Counted from the first letter of the stretch, positions 42,621 through 56,314 are shown. The stretch: DNA of 64,000 bases from Leptobrachium leishanense (GCA_009667805.1 CM019072.1:38061519-38125518); one strand, 5' to 3'. Notes: generated by a model from the letters alone, not told the origin. Numbers and translations: made by a program.

Positions 42621-44278
42621 CATGCCACAAGGGGAAGGTTGCCCTCCAAGACCAACAGGTGTGGCCCGCCTTGAGGATCCATCAGGATTGAATGGAAGGA
42701 TGGTAGGAGAAGTGGGTGAAGGCAAGAAAGTTCCAGCGTCAGTGGGAACCAGGGCTGAGCGTGCCACAGGGGCGTGATTAGGAGAAGTTGAATCCTCCGT
42801 CTGCGGACTTCCTGGATTGTATGCGTCATCATCGGGAATGGTGGGAAGGCGTAGGCTCCCAACAGTGGCCAAGGCTGGAGGAAAGCGTCCATTGCAGTCG
42901 CCTGCGGGTCCGGAAGCCAACTGAAGTAGGCCTGCGTCTGATGGTTCAAGCGGGAAGCAAACAGATCGAGATGAAAGGGTCCCCTCCGTAGAGACAGATG
43001 TTGGAACATCGGGACGTCCAGTTTCCAGTCGCTGGAGTTTCTCCAATGTCTTGAGAACCAATCTGCCACATAGTTGGAGGTACCGGGCAGGTATTCCACC
43101 TTGAGGGTGATGCTCCATTCCAGGCAGTAATTGAAGAGAGAGAGCGTAAGGTCCGACAGGAGCTTGGAGCGGGAGCCCCCCAGACGATTGACATATTGGA
43201 CTGCCGAGATGTTGTCCATTCGAAGAAGCAGAGCGCAGTCCCTGAGGTCCTGGGTAAAGCTGCGGATGGCGAAGGAGCCGGCGATAAGTTCCAAGCAGTT
43301 GATATGAAGCTGCTGTTCCTCTGGTGTCCATGCACTGCCCGTGGATGCGGACCCACAGGTCGTTCCCCAACCCGATTGGCTGACATCTGATTCCAGTAGG
43401 AAGTCTGGTAGGGAGCCGAAGATGGCGCGCCAATTCCAGGCCTCCATGTGGCGCAACCACCAGAGGAGTTCCACTTGAACCTCTGGGGTGATGGGAACCA
43501 GCTGGTCATAGGAGGGGTTGAGGCGGAGGTACGCGGCCTTCAGGCACTGCATCGCTCAATAATGCAGTGGGACGGGAAATATGGCTTGAATGGAGGAAGA
43601 GAGTAGGCCTACAACCCTTGCCAGATCTCGAAGGCAGATGGTGCCTGACGTCAGGACTCCTCGTAAGGCCTTTTTGAAGGCCCGAAGTTTTTGTGGAGGG
43701 TGGCGGAGCTGGCAGGACGTCGAGTCTATGTCGAACCCTAAGAAGGTGATGATTTGAGCCAGGCACAGCGCTGATTTGTCCCTGTTGATGAGGAAGCCCA
43801 GGTCTTGAAGGAGGGTCACCACCAGAGTCGTGTGACGGGTGTATTGGACTGGGTCTTGGGCCATTATCAGTATGTCGTCTAGATAAATGATCATCCTGAT
43901 GCCTTAAGCCCGTATGGAGGCCATAACCGGTTTGAGGAGCTTCGTGAAGCACCATGGCGCGGAGCTGAGGCCGAACGGCAGGCAGGTGAATTGCCACAGG
44001 TCGCGGTGCCAGAGGAACTGCAAGTACGGTCGATGGGCGGGATGGACCGGTACCGTGAGGTAGGCATCCGTGAGGTCCAGTCTCGTGAACCAATCGCCGT
44101 CTCGGAGGAGGTCTCTGAGGAGGTGTATGCCCTCCATTTTGAAGTGGCGATAGGACACGAAAGTATTGAGGGCCTTTAGATTTATAACCGGCCGGAGGTC
44201 CCCAGATTTTTTGTGTACCAGGAATATATTGCTGATGAAGCGCGGGGGTTCTAACGCGGGAAGGATGGCTCCTTTCAA
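42455..44278 (-). pseudogene. DIRS reverse transcriptase/RNase H
   Basis: One reading frame with two in-frame stops (about 43902-43904 and 43554-43556). RT motifs are 'FISNIFLVHKKSGDLRPVIN', 'FTRLDLTDAYLTVPVHP', 'FTCLPFGLSSAPWCFTK' and 'YLDDILIM' (polymerase aspartates). RNase H follows with 'ESDVSQSGWG', 'LELIAGSFAI', 'RMDNISAVQYVNRLG' and 'YLPGTSNYVADWFSR'. The order and spacing fit DIRS. The enzyme would copy element RNA to DNA; the stops make this copy inactive. Confidence 0.85.
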
Positions 44279-44577
44279 TTGCAGAGCGCGAAGTTCCCTT
44301 CTATCAACGTTGTCTCTTGCGAGGAGTAACGGCCAGGGGTGGGGAAGCAGACTGGACGGAAACCTGGGAGAAGTCTATTAAAAAAACAGACACGGTTCGC
44401 AGAATCCACGAGTCGGACGTGAGCTCGCACCATTTGGGAAGGAAAAAACGCAACTGACCCGCGACCGGTATGTGTGGTAGCAGAAGCGCAGGGGTACTTA
44501 CCCGCGGAATAGCGACGTCTGGGCCTGCCGAAGCCCCGACTGACGGGGACTCCCCGTGCCAGGATTGGACTGGGTCG

Positions 44578-45823
44578 CTATTGCACGTCCGTGCCTTGAG
44601 TTGCGGTTTGAAGGCGAGGCCTATAGGAGGTGTGGTAGCGGCTGGCAACCCGACCTCTTGGTGCGCCAGCCCTGAGGGAAAAATGAGTTGTGGGGTGGAA
44701 GACTCGCTTCATATTGGATTGCACCTTCTGCAAATTGGTGTACACATTAACTTTGCGGTTCAGCTCTCTTAGAAAGAGGTCCCCGAACAGCAACCCCTTA
44801 GCTGCAGGACCCAGCTCCTTGGTGCACATAGAGGTGAGTTTTGCGTCAAAACGGAAAAGTGCCGCTTTGCGGCGTTCGGAGGAGATGCCGACATTGGCGT
44901 TCCCTAAAAGGCAAAGAGCGCATTGCGCCCATACACGAACCAAAGCCGGATCGAGCGGGGTGTTGTTATTTAGCACTTCGTCCGCCATGACAAAAATCAA
45001 GGAAAGGGGGCCGGAAACGTCCAGCAACTTATCCTGGGCGACATGGAGACTCTGTTCCAGACCCCAGCGAGGATCCCTGCCAGCCTTCCCCATGAAGGTG
45101 ACGAAATCCTCATCGAACTCCGGAGTAAGGGACATCTTGTCCGGGAGCGTTGGGCGAGGGCATTCCGCCCGCAAGCGTGCTCGATCGGCTTTCTCTAAGG
45201 GACAGAGCCAGAAGCGCAAAAAACTCTGCAATATGGTCCGGTGGGATCCAGGCAGGTGACCTGGGGTGGGTAGTAGTATGCGGATCAAAAAACGGGACGC
45301 CTCTAGCGTCGAGGAGCGGTGTTGGGGTATCCGAAGGTACCAGAACGCGAAGTGGTGGCGCGGCGGAAAGGGGTATGACAGCCATGGTCTCAGAACGGGT
45401 CTCACCCGTTGAGCTAGGAGTAGCCGGCGGATCACCGGCGGTCTCTGCTCCTTCCTCCTCCGGGTAATCAGCCCGGTAATCATCCAGGTCGCAAATATCG
45501 TCCCCATCATGGTGAGCAGACCTGCGAGAGGATTTTTTAGTGGGGCCCTTACCCTTGCCTGCAGATTCAGACTGGCCCTTCCAGGGCCTTTTGCGTGACG
45601 GAGCGGCAGCCTCGGATTGATCAGACTGAGAGTCCACAGATTGAGCCGGGGACTGGGCCCGAGAAAGCACCAGAGGCTCCGGCTGAGGAAGTGGAGGTAA
45701 CGCTGCCAGGGCTATGGGCAAAGTCTCGGAAATGGCAGTAAGGAGCCAGGCCTTAAGCTCCTCCTGATTGATGGGATTTAATTGTGGAGGGTCCATCAAA
45801 TAGGCGGGAGTTACGGGGCTCAC
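44578..45823 (-). pseudogene. DIRS gag-like gene
   Basis: The start at 45823 (MSPVTPAYLMDPPQ) is followed by a basic and acidic low-complexity region ('RKRPWKGQSESAGKGKGPTK'). A frameshift near 45110-45260 leads into the second part: 'LTPEFDEDFVTFMGKAGRDP', 'ARVRVW'-like region, 'LFRFDAKLTSMCTKELG', 'LLFGDLFLRELNRKVNVYT'. The last block matches a conserved box near the end of DIRS gag-like proteins. It presumably forms the particle; broken by the frameshift. Confidence 0.7.
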
Positions 45824-46757
45824 CCGTTGCAGATTTTAATATATTTATATATATCCGCGAAAGTAGCGCAAATATTATGCAGTGCGATCGGGGCTCATCC
45901 CGATGAGTTGCAGGCTGAAATAACAAAGTCCACTGGGGTGTAATAAAAGCCGTGTATAGGTATATATATCGGGGCTCACCCGAGTTAACCGCGGGGTCCT
46001 GCAGAGAAGCGGAGGCTGTTTGTAACCAAGGGCGTGAAGTGTCCTGCCACCTGTAAGAGTAGCGAGCTCCGAATGGCGGCAAACACAGATGGAAAACCCC
46101 CCCCAAAAAAAACAAGATGGCCGCCAGGGTGCGCAAGCGCAGTAGGAATGCCACGCTCTGAGGAGAAAAGACCGCGCACGCGTGGTTAAAGCAGAGAATG
46201 CCGCGGAACGGGTAATTTAAGGAAAAATACGTTAAAAACGCAGAAAAATTTTGCAAGACATCGCCGATAGTCACCCGACGGTCAGAGGGCAAAAGCGCTC
46301 GGGCCCGCTGAGAGACCACAAGCAGATGGCAAAGCGCAACCTGCAGGCGGGAGAGTGCCCGCACAGCAGGGGCGAACCTAGGAGGAAAACAAATCAAATC
46401 AACTAGTAAATACACTCAGGGGTCAAGTCCTGGGGAAAAAAGTGAGGGAACTCATCCACGAATTCCACAACCCCTATTAGCCGAAGAAAAAATATGTATC
46501 ACAAGTATAGCAGTACGTGGTGATACCATTTTTCTTGGGTTAACATTACATTTAAGAGACAAGCTTTCAAGAGTGTAACGCTCTTCTTCAGGTCTGGAAA
46601 CTATACCGATCAGTGAAAGGTATCACTACGTACAGGTATACTCGTGATTTTGGCAATGTGGACTAACACGTTATAACCAATTAGTGGTTAACCTCAAACT
46701 TACCAAACAACAGCCAAGTGCTGGAGACGTACTTAGAGCAGCAATCAGCAGTCTTGA

Positions 46758-46854
46758 TCCTCCAGATGTTTTGGAACTACATTTCCTAAGAGCCTCAGTC
46801 ACCCTAACGAGTGGCTGAGCATCATGGGAGATATAGTTCTAACATATCTGGAGG
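46758..46854. mobile_element. Short palindromic MITE
   Basis: CCTCCAGATGTTTTGGAACT and its near inverse AGTTCTAACATATCTGGAGG bracket about 97 bp. A related half ('cagagaatcatgggagttgtagttt') lies at 46965-46990. Confidence 0.6.
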
Positions 46855-46990
46855 GACAAGTTTGTTGACTCCTGAGTTAGAGCTAGGGCTTCAATCTCGA
46901 CCTCACCCCCAGATGTTGATTGCTTACATTTCCCAGAATTCTTTAAATGCAATAGATGCCATGCAGAGAATCATGGGAGTTGTAGTTTAA

Positions 46991-48373
<1,383 letters not shown>

Positions 48374-48410
48374 CGGTCATTCTGTCTCTCCCGGCAGGAA
48401 CAGGGGTGGG

Positions 48411-48453
48411 GTCACGTCGTCCTCCTGCTCCATGTGGCGCACTGTGTGACCTC
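48411..48453 (+). repeat. 43-bp direct repeat, left copy
   Basis: Starts GTCACGTCGTCCTCCTGC and is identical to 49288-49330. The right copy directly follows a hAT-like end. Confidence 0.9.
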
Positions 48454-48479
48454 GTGAGGGTTAAAAGGTTCGCTCAAGG

Positions 48480-48780
48480 TGGGCAGTGAGGGGAGTAAAA
48501 GCGTTCATCAGAATGGGTTAGGGGTACTGGAGGCAGTGAAGGTGTTACCTGGTCACTCAGAGGGGTTAATGAGCCCCCCAAGGGACAATGAGGGGTTCAG
48601 GAGACCCTCAGAATAGCTTATGAGTCCCTGGAGGCAGTGAAAGGGTTAATGAGTCCTAAGGGGCAGTGAGGGGGTTAACTGGTCCCTTAGAAGGGGGTTA
48701 ATGAGTGCCTTAATTGCCTCATGGGTCGCTCTGGGAGGTGGTGAAAGGGTTAACGTGTCGCCCAGAGGCAAGAAGGTCAC
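48480..48780 (+). repeat. Degenerate tandem repeat (GGTTAATGAG..CAGTGAGGGG)
   Basis: About eight imperfect units of 35-40 bp with 'gttaatgagtcccc' and 'ggcagtgaggggg'. Confidence 0.7.
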
Positions 48781-49189
48781 ACAGACAGGGCAATGAGAAG
48801 GTTGGGTGTCAGCTTTCACCATGCTGGTACGCTCTGTCTCCTCAGGGGAGTCTCAGTCGGGCTGCAGGGCGAGATCGTGCTGTCTGGGTGTGTCCTCCAT
48901 GTGAGCAGAGCACTTCTCGGGCTGGGGTGTGAGCGCTCTCTGTGTGACCAGAAACCACGTGCCCAGCCCAAAGCAGCTGATTGGCAGAGACACCTGCGCC
49001 TGGTCCGTAGCTCGAGCAGAGGTTGCAGGCCGGTCCTTCAGGCTGGCGGACAATCCCTGACGTACCCTAGGCAGATGGGCCAAGGCGAGCCCGATGCTCA
49101 GCTGGCGGCCAGGCCCACTGTGGGCACGGTTCGCCAGCGGCACTGCTCAAAGATGCCGGCGCTGGTATAAAAAAAAGAAGTGCAGCGTT

Positions 49190-49287
49190 GCGCCGGGACA
49201 CAGGCTTCAAAAATGTGCCGCCCTACAAAAAAAAATCAGCTGCCTGGAGCCCTTGCTCCATACTGCACCATGGTTGGGCCGGCCCTG
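49190..49287 (-). mobile_element. Right end of a hAT-like element (CAGGGCCGGCCC tip)
   Basis: The inverse of the tip at 18765 ends here (GGGCCGGCCCTG), preceded by 'ggagcccttgctccatactg'. No matching left tip lies in the 900 bp upstream. Confidence 0.6.
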
Positions 49288-49330
49288 GTCACGTCGTCCT
49301 CCTGCTCCATGTGGCGCACTGTGTGACCTC
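49288..49330 (+). repeat. 43-bp direct repeat, right copy
   Basis: Identical to 48411-48453; see the left copy. Confidence 0.9.
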
Positions 49331-51157
49331 ACACAGCACGCACGTGACTTCGGCCGGCATCTTGACTGGACTGCACCTCCGCCAGCATCCGGGCACGTGA
49401 CCGGGGCTCCAGCCAACCACATGCAGATGCGTGTCTGTGTCAGCCAGATCCAGCCGCGAGCTCCGCTGTAGCGCAACTCGCAGTCTGTCCCCAGGCGCAT
49501 CCATTACAGACACCAACCAGGGAGTTGCAAGATGCGTTCCCGCAGCGTTCCCGCTGTGGGAAAAGTGCGGGAACGCCGTTCCGCCGCGTTCCCGCTGCAC
49601 TCGAGGCCTGAATACACTAGAAAAACCATATAATAAAGTTACCTAAAGGTCAATAGAAATACAGTCAAAATACAATTAAACTAGGCCTGACAACCAGGAG
49701 CTGTTTCAAAAACGTCTCACCTGGTCATCCGCAGCAAAGAAAAGAGGCCGTGGGAGGGGCTGACTGCTCTCTTGTGGGAATACTATTTGTTTATTGGTTT
49801 TTACTGTTGCTATGTAAAACTCTCTTTGCTGCTGTGATTTAGTAAAGAAAAGAGAATGCAAAATATGAAGCCTCTTGACTTGATATAAAATTAGGATGCA
49901 AACGAGCCCTACAGAAATGCCCCTTTAAATTTTCTAAGAAAATGCCAAAGTATTATCACAGTATTAAATGCCACACCTCTCTGTGCATGCAATCTTCCTG
50001 CCCGTATAGGTACAACCTGACGTCCTTCTCCATAAAAATTTTACTTTAGGCTCTTCATGCACGTACAGTCGCCAAAAACTGAGTAATATTTCTTGGAAAA
50101 TTGATGTCTGTGGTTTGGGATCACATCTGGAGGAGAGAGGGCACCGTTACAAGAGAGTAGTAAGATTCCTTGGCAATGGGCTGGAAAAGTCAGACCGTTC
50201 TGGTTAACCAAAATATGATCGGATTAATTTGTGCTTCAAAATAATTGCACAAAATTAATTGGGATTAAAGAAGAGTTGTAATAATGCAATAACACCAAAT
50301 TAATGCTTTTGGAATTATTCTTAAGGGTTGTAATTTCTAAGATTTAGCTGGACGGTGCAAAGGGCTGAGGAGACAAGACATCTAATTATAAATGTGAATT
50401 TTTTCTATGTTACGCTCCTTGGATTTTTGGCAGCGGAATTCAGTTTCTGTTCATTTGAGGACATCTTGGTAATGTTTATCCTTGCGGCTTTTGTGAAGAT
50501 ATTGTACTAGACCAAATAAGACCAGATAAATCTAGCAGAAGTGAAAAACTTTTTTTTTTAGGTTGATCGGAGGTTAACTAGATTAGGAAGGTTTATCTCA
50601 AGTCAAGCATAACCCAATAAGTGCCATGGACATTTTGCCTGGTAAACCTACCGCAAAATAAGACGAATGCAAAAGTTGCAACTCATACTCATGTTCCTTT
50701 TTTGGCAGGAGTTAGAGTACCGATGTGTTACACTTAAATATATACAATTCTACTTGTTGGTACTAGAGTTCGTGGTAAACTAATATTATTTTTGATATTC
50801 TGTATGATCTTACAGTGTACTATTTTACAATTGTACCCTTTTATAGGAATTTGCGGTTTCTTTAACCCTGTAAAGACACGCGGGTGGTGCCCTTAAGGGG
50901 TGGCATTCACCGGCGAGGTGTACTGGTACCCCTCATCGACAGGTGCCGTCACGCGGCACTGATTCAGGCCCTCCCCGCAGCCGACGTGCATTGCGCATCA
51001 TTGATTGATTGATTTCAGAATCTGATCTTATCTGGATCCCTAGCAACCTTATTCCTGGTTTCCCTCTCAGTTACTCCAATACTGGTCAGTACCAGCTCAT
51101 TCATCCTGTTCCACCCTTCCTGGTATATTGGGCTCAGGCACACCTGTATTTACGCTG
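49331..51157. other. Stretch with no recognisable gene
   Basis: A short GC-rich block with GTTCCCGC repeats lies at 49535-49600 and resembles 15965-16040. From 49620 the DNA is AT-rich and featureless. Confidence 0.5.
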
Positions 51158-51536
51158 TCACCCTGTGGCATAACCTGACAGTGCTAGCTTAAAGGAGGTC
51201 ATAGCAATGCGCCCACATTGCCTTAGAATTGCTAACCGGTGTAGCACTGTGTTTAACTTGGCTCTGAGAACTGAAACCATATTGCCTCTAGGGGGAGCAA
51301 GAGTACAATGAGTGGAAAAGATTGTAATGGACTTATGGACTACATCCCCCAGAAACCCTTGGAACAAAAGGAAGGAAGCAAGCCCTGGCGCCAAGAAGTA
51401 AAGGACCTCATGTGCAGCGCAGGGGGAGAACAGAGTGAGCAGCGAGAGAGAGCAGTCGCATGTATGACTCTTTCAGGGATCTTTGCAAGTTGGAGCGTGG
51501 AGAACCAGCGACATCCATTGCTGGAGTGATTGGGGA

Positions 51537-51670
51537 GAGTTATACCAGAGTTCTGGGAATTTGAATCTGTGTCTTGGCACTGCCAGCTATCAGGGTGTAT
51601 CACTGAGTTATACCAGAGTTCTGGGAATTTGAATCTATGTTTTGGCACTGCCAGCTATCAGGGACAGGGT
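51537..51670 (+). repeat. Two 67-bp direct repeats upstream of the hAT gene
   Basis: The block GAGTTATACCAGAGTTCTGG through 'gccagctatcaggg' occurs at 51537 and again at 51604, with degraded echoes to about 52000. It may represent subterminal repeats of the hAT element. Confidence 0.75.
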
Positions 51671-52044
51671 GTATCAATGAGTTATAGCAGAGTTCTGGAA
51701 AATCTGTACATCTTTAATCTAATTCTAGATACCATAGAATACCACAGTTGAATCAGAGTTCATCGGTATCTTTAATCTGTATCTTTATCTATTCAGAGTT
51801 GAATCTGGGTTTTGCCAGCTATCAGGGTGTTGCAGCCTGCAGGAGAGGAAGTGAATCAGAGAGAGAGAGTAGAGGACATTGACAGCCTTGTAGGGAAAAT
51901 ATCAGTGAAATTGCTGACTTATAACAGAGTTCTGAATATCTTTAAACTAGATAACACAGTTGAATTAGAGTTCTGCATATCTCCAATCTTTATACCAGAG
52001 TTGAATCAGAGTTCTGTATATCTTTAATCTATATATCACTCACC

Positions 52045-54675
52045 ATGTCAGAAAGACCAAAAAGGACAGGCAGACGCTCCCAGACACAGATAAGAGGGCA
52101 AGCAGCCTCTGCATCGGAAGGCTGTGCCTCTGGTCATCGTGGACGTGGTGCATCCTCTGCAGGGGCACGCTTGTCCTTTCTAACTGGTGTTGTCCGTCTT
52201 AAACAACAGCAACATACAGAGGATTTGGTGGATTGGCTAACCAGGCCATCCTCATCCTCCAAGTCCTCTGCCAGCCAGGCTTGTAGTGGTTTACAGTCCA
52301 CCTCAGCTGACAAAACATCTAATTCAGCCTCCATGTCCACAGCTACTCCTGCCGTAGCCTCACCATCATACACGGAGGAGTCAGCTGAATTGTTTAACTA
52401 CAATGACAGTGACATGCTGCTTGAGGATGCGCAGCAACTCCAGTGCTCTGATTCAAACTCTGAGGTTGAGGAAGGGACTATAATCAGCCTAGAGGGAGGG
52501 GGTGCCAGTGACACACAAAGAACTGGCACTTATGATCCCTCAGCATGGGGGTGATGACGATGATGAGGTCACTGACTCTACCTGGGTGCCTGAACGAACA
52601 GAGGAGTCAAGTGAGGAGGAGGAGGCACAACAAAAACGAGGCACAACGTCCTCTATGAGCAACCGTAGCACTAGCCAGTCCAAGGCATCAGATGTCAGAG
52701 CTGCTTAGGTGCAGAGCGCTGTTGTCTCAAAGCACACGTCCAGGAACTCTGCTGTCTGGGAGTTCTTCATGACATGTGCAACAGACCGCAGCGTTGCTAT
52801 TTGTAAGCTATGTTTGAAGAGGATCAAGTGTGGGTGAAACATCAGCCGCTTGGGTACCACATGCTTGAGGCGACATATGACCACCTGTCATGCATTCCGT
52901 TGGCACAACACTTCACATCGGTCCTCATCTGTCTCTACCCCCACTATATGTCATGCCATATCTACAACCTCCACTGACAGGGATGATGTTATTGTAATGG
53001 GTATACCAGGTCCTTCCTCAGAATATGACAGCATCCCATCAGCTGCAGATTTACCCAGTCAGATTTCATTGCCCCAGCTGCTGCAGCATAAGAAAAAATA
53101 TAGTCCCAACCATCCCCTTGTACAGCATCTAAATGCCAGCTTGGCAAAATTACTTGCATTACAGCTGCTGCCTTTCCAGCTGGTGGACTCTGCCTCCTTC
53201 TGTGAATTTGCCAAATGTGCTGTACCACAGTGGCAGGTTCTAAAACGCCAGTTCTTTTCACAGAAGGCCATTCCAGCACTATACCAGCACATGGAAGACA
53301 ATGTTATGGAGTCATTGGGAAAGGCAGTCAGCAGCAAGGTGCACATTACTCTAGACACGTGGTCCAGCAAGCAAGGACAGGGCCATTACATTTCCTTCAC
53401 GGCACACTGGGTAACTCTGCTTGCAGCTGGGAGGGATCCAGGACGGGGCTCTGTGCTGGAGCTTATTCATCCACCACGCCTCCAGAAATCTGCTTATATG
53501 AGGTCTGTCTGCTCCACCACCTCTTCCTCCTCCTCCTCCTTCTCTGTCTCTGGCAAAGTGGCAGTTAAACTGACGCGTGGCAGGGGCTACGCAATGGCTC
53601 AAGCAAAATTATGCCATACTGTGCTTGAGCTGGTTTGTTTAGGAGACAGGAGCCACACCGGGCCAGAAATTCTGTCAGCTCTGCAGGGGCAGGCGCAGAG
53701 ATGGTTAACACCACGCCAGCTTGAGCTGGGAATGATCGTCTGTGTTAATGGCAGCAAACTTCTCTCCGTCCTGCGCCTGGGTAAGTTGACACATGTACCA
53801 TGCCTAACACATGTCCTAAATCTGGTGGTACAGCCTTTCCTAACCAGGTACCCAGGGCTGGCAGAGCTTCTCAGCCAGACCAGAAAAGTCTGCAGCCACT
53901 TCAGACGGTCATTCCCAGCAAGTGTTCACCTGGCAGAAATTCAAAGAGAATTCCACCTTCCCACAAACTGTCTGATCTGTGACATGCCCACCTGGTGGAA
54001 CTCAACATTGGCAATGCTGCAGCGTCTGCACAAGCAGCAGAGGGCCATCAATGAATTTCTGTGTGAGTATGGCACAAGGACAGGTTCAGGTCAACTTGTT
54101 TTTTTCCCCCTCCCGCAGTGGCGTGGCTGATGATCAAGGATGCATGCACTGTACTATCACCATTCGAGGAGGCAACGAGGATGGTGAGCAGGGACAGTGC
54201 ATGCATCAGTGACACAATTCCTTTAGTGTTCCTGCTGGAGCACACTCTGAGCGGAATTATAGATGTGGCACTAGAGGCAGAACAGCGGGAGGAAGAGGAG
54301 GACTTCCCTAGCTCTCAAAACCCCAGTTTTTACGCAGACAGCATTCCTGCGGGTCCTCAGATCAGACAGGAGGAGGATGAGGAGGAGGAGGAATATTTAA
54401 GTTGTGGGGGCATTGAAGGTGGGGATTCCTCAAGGAAGGGTTTTGTGTCCCCAGAAACCCAAGGACTAGTACGTGGCTGGGAGGAGGTAGTGCACGATAC
54501 GGTCATCCTCAGCGACCAGGAACACTCGGAAGCTAATGCCACCTCCAACCTACGCTGCATGGGCTCCCTTATCCTGCAAAGCCTGCTAAAGGACCCCAGG
54601 ATTCGTGCTATCAAGGAGAGGGATCATTACTGGTTGGCAATCATTACTGGTTGGCAAAGTGAGGGGGCAAACTAG
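52045..54675 (+). pseudogene. BED-finger hAT transposase (ZBED-like), broken
   Basis: A cut-and-paste transposase or a domesticated-like relative. The start MSERPKRTGRRSQTQ leads a Ser/Thr-rich region; a frameshift near 52540 follows. After an in-frame TAG (52706-52708) comes a BED finger ('WEFFMTCATDRSVAICKLC', then 'CLRRHMTTCH') with a TGA in between near 52837. The catalytic region follows: 'HITLDTWSSKQGQGHYISFT' holds the first acidic residue; the second block reads VCVNGSKLL where the family normally has an aspartate before N-G-S; 'PTWWNSTLAMLQRL' is the conserved W box. A frameshift near 54115 leads to 'DACTVLSPFEEATRMVS' and an acidic insertion. The C-terminal dimerisation region is missing; minisatellite 4 takes its place. 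Confidence 0.85.
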
Positions 54676-55345
54676 CTGTGCTTGGGGGGATAAAGTGAGG
54701 GGGCAGACTATATGTGCTTGGGGGGAATAAAGTGAGGGGGCATACTGTATGTGCTTGGGGGAAGAATAAAGTGAGGGGGCATACTATATGTGCTTGGGGA
54801 ATAATAAAGTGAGGGGGCAGACTATATGTGCTTGTGGGATAAAGTGAGGGGGCAGACTAACTGTGCTTGGGGAGGATAAAGTGAGGGGGCAGACTACCTG
54901 TGCTTGGGGGGGATAAAGTGAGGGGGCAGACTATATGTGCTTGGGGGAATAAAGTGAGGGGGTATACTATATGTGCTTGGGGGAAGAATAAAGTGAGGGG
55001 GCAGACTATCTGTGCTTGGGGGGGAATAAAGTGAGGGGGCAGACTCTCTGTGCTTGGGAGGGAATAAAGTGAGGGGGCAAACTATATGTGCTTGGAGGGG
55101 AATAAAATGAGGGGGCAGACTATATGTGCTTGGTGGGAATAAAGTGAGGAGTCAGACTATATGTGCTTGGGGGGAGAATAAAGTGAGGAGGCAGACTACC
55201 TGTGCTTGGGGGAATAAAGTGAGGTGGCAGACTACATGTGCTTGGGGGGGATAAAGTGAGGGGGCAGACTACCTGTGCTTGGGGGGGATAAAGTGAGGGG
55301 ACAGAGTATCTGTGCTTGGGAGGGAGAATAAAGTGAGGGAGCCTG
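54655..55345 (+). repeat. Minisatellite 4 (about 38-bp unit)
   Basis: About 18 units of GTGAGGGGGCAGACTATATG followed by 'tgcttgggggaataaa'. It begins within the last codons of the hAT pseudogene. Confidence 0.93.
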
Positions 55346-55375
55346 CCTGCTGGCCCCATCACTTTATCCCCCCAA

Positions 55376-55615
55376 GCATATTTCTGTGGGTTTTATTGCT
55401 GTGGTGCTCTGTGATAAGCTCATACATAGCACATTACATTGAGTTATTGCTGTGGATTCTGTGGTATGCTCATACACACAGCACATTACTGTGGGTTTTA
55501 TTGTTGTGGAGCTCTGTGATACGGTCATACACAGTGCACATTTCTGTGGGTTTTATTGCTGTGGTGCTCTGTGATATGCATACCCAGCGCACATTTCTGT
55601 GGGTTTTATTGCTGT
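55376..55615 (+). repeat. Minisatellite 2, short array
   Basis: Four units with 'tgtgggttttattgctgtgg' and 'gctctgtgataygctcatac'; related to 40503-40945. Confidence 0.88.
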
Positions 55616-55801
55616 GGCTTTATACAATACACAGAGAGGAAGAGGCGGAGCTCTAAGAGAAAAAGGTAGAGCCTAAAGATGAAGGGTGGGGTTTAAACAG
55701 GAAGAGGTGTGATATTGACAGGAAAGGGTGTGTCAAATTTTAATGAGGGGGTGCACGAGTTTAGTCAGGTCTAGGGCAGCACAAAACCTAAATACACCAC
55801 T
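55616..55801. mobile_element. Right end of a hAT-like element
   Basis: The segment ends AACCTAAATACACCACTG at 55801, the inverse of a CAGTGGTGTATTTAGG tip. The left end is not found, so this may be a chimera with the upstream arrays. Confidence 0.5.
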
Positions 55802-56314
55802 GGGGTAAACCGGAACGCTAAGGGGAAGTTAGCGAATGCAAATTTTTCCCCTTAGTGTTCCGGGTTTTAGATCAGGGTAGCTGATAGTGCCCCAAGATTT
55901 TTTTTTTTTTTTATAAAACTCTACTATCAGTAACAAATTTAAAAAAATATATAATTAATTAAGTATACATTAAGAAATGGTTGGGAATATTGCCAATATT
56001 TTCCTCACTGTAATATACGATTTGGCAGGCACATGTCGCCAACTGCTGGCCAAAATGAGTTACTGCAGTTCGGATCTCTGTGCAGGATCAGTTATACACA
56101 TCCCCAGCTGGTTTTAAAAAGTGTTTGCACCCTGGGCATCATGCCCACAGCACTGGCATATTGGGTCCAGCCAGTGGTTTTATGGAAAACCACTTGATAA
56201 TGAAAGGGGTAAATATTTCTTTTAATATTCTTATGTATTTAATACATTCAGGTCCAAAAAAATCATAAATTATTTGTGCCGCAAGCAATATTTTTGACAT
56301 GTTTATATACCCTC
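55802..56314. other. Stretch with no recognisable gene
   Basis: A short inverted repeat occurs at 55807-55862 (GGAACGCTAAGGGGAA and its inverse). The rest is AT-rich. Confidence 0.45.

Larger units (their letters stand above)
42003..46400 (-). mobile_element. DIRS-type retrotransposon, degraded
   Basis: On the minus strand the order is gag-like gene, RT/RNase H, and an overlapping tyrosine recombinase frame, the DIRS layout. The 3' side is cut inside the recombinase at a Helitron junction (42003). The 5' boundary near 46400 is approximate; terminal repeats are not recognised. Confidence 0.85.

Noticed and set aside
44304..44648. A separate minus-strand gene between DIRS gag and RT
   Set aside because: It is the linker region of the DIRS element in a shifted frame and has no domain of its own.
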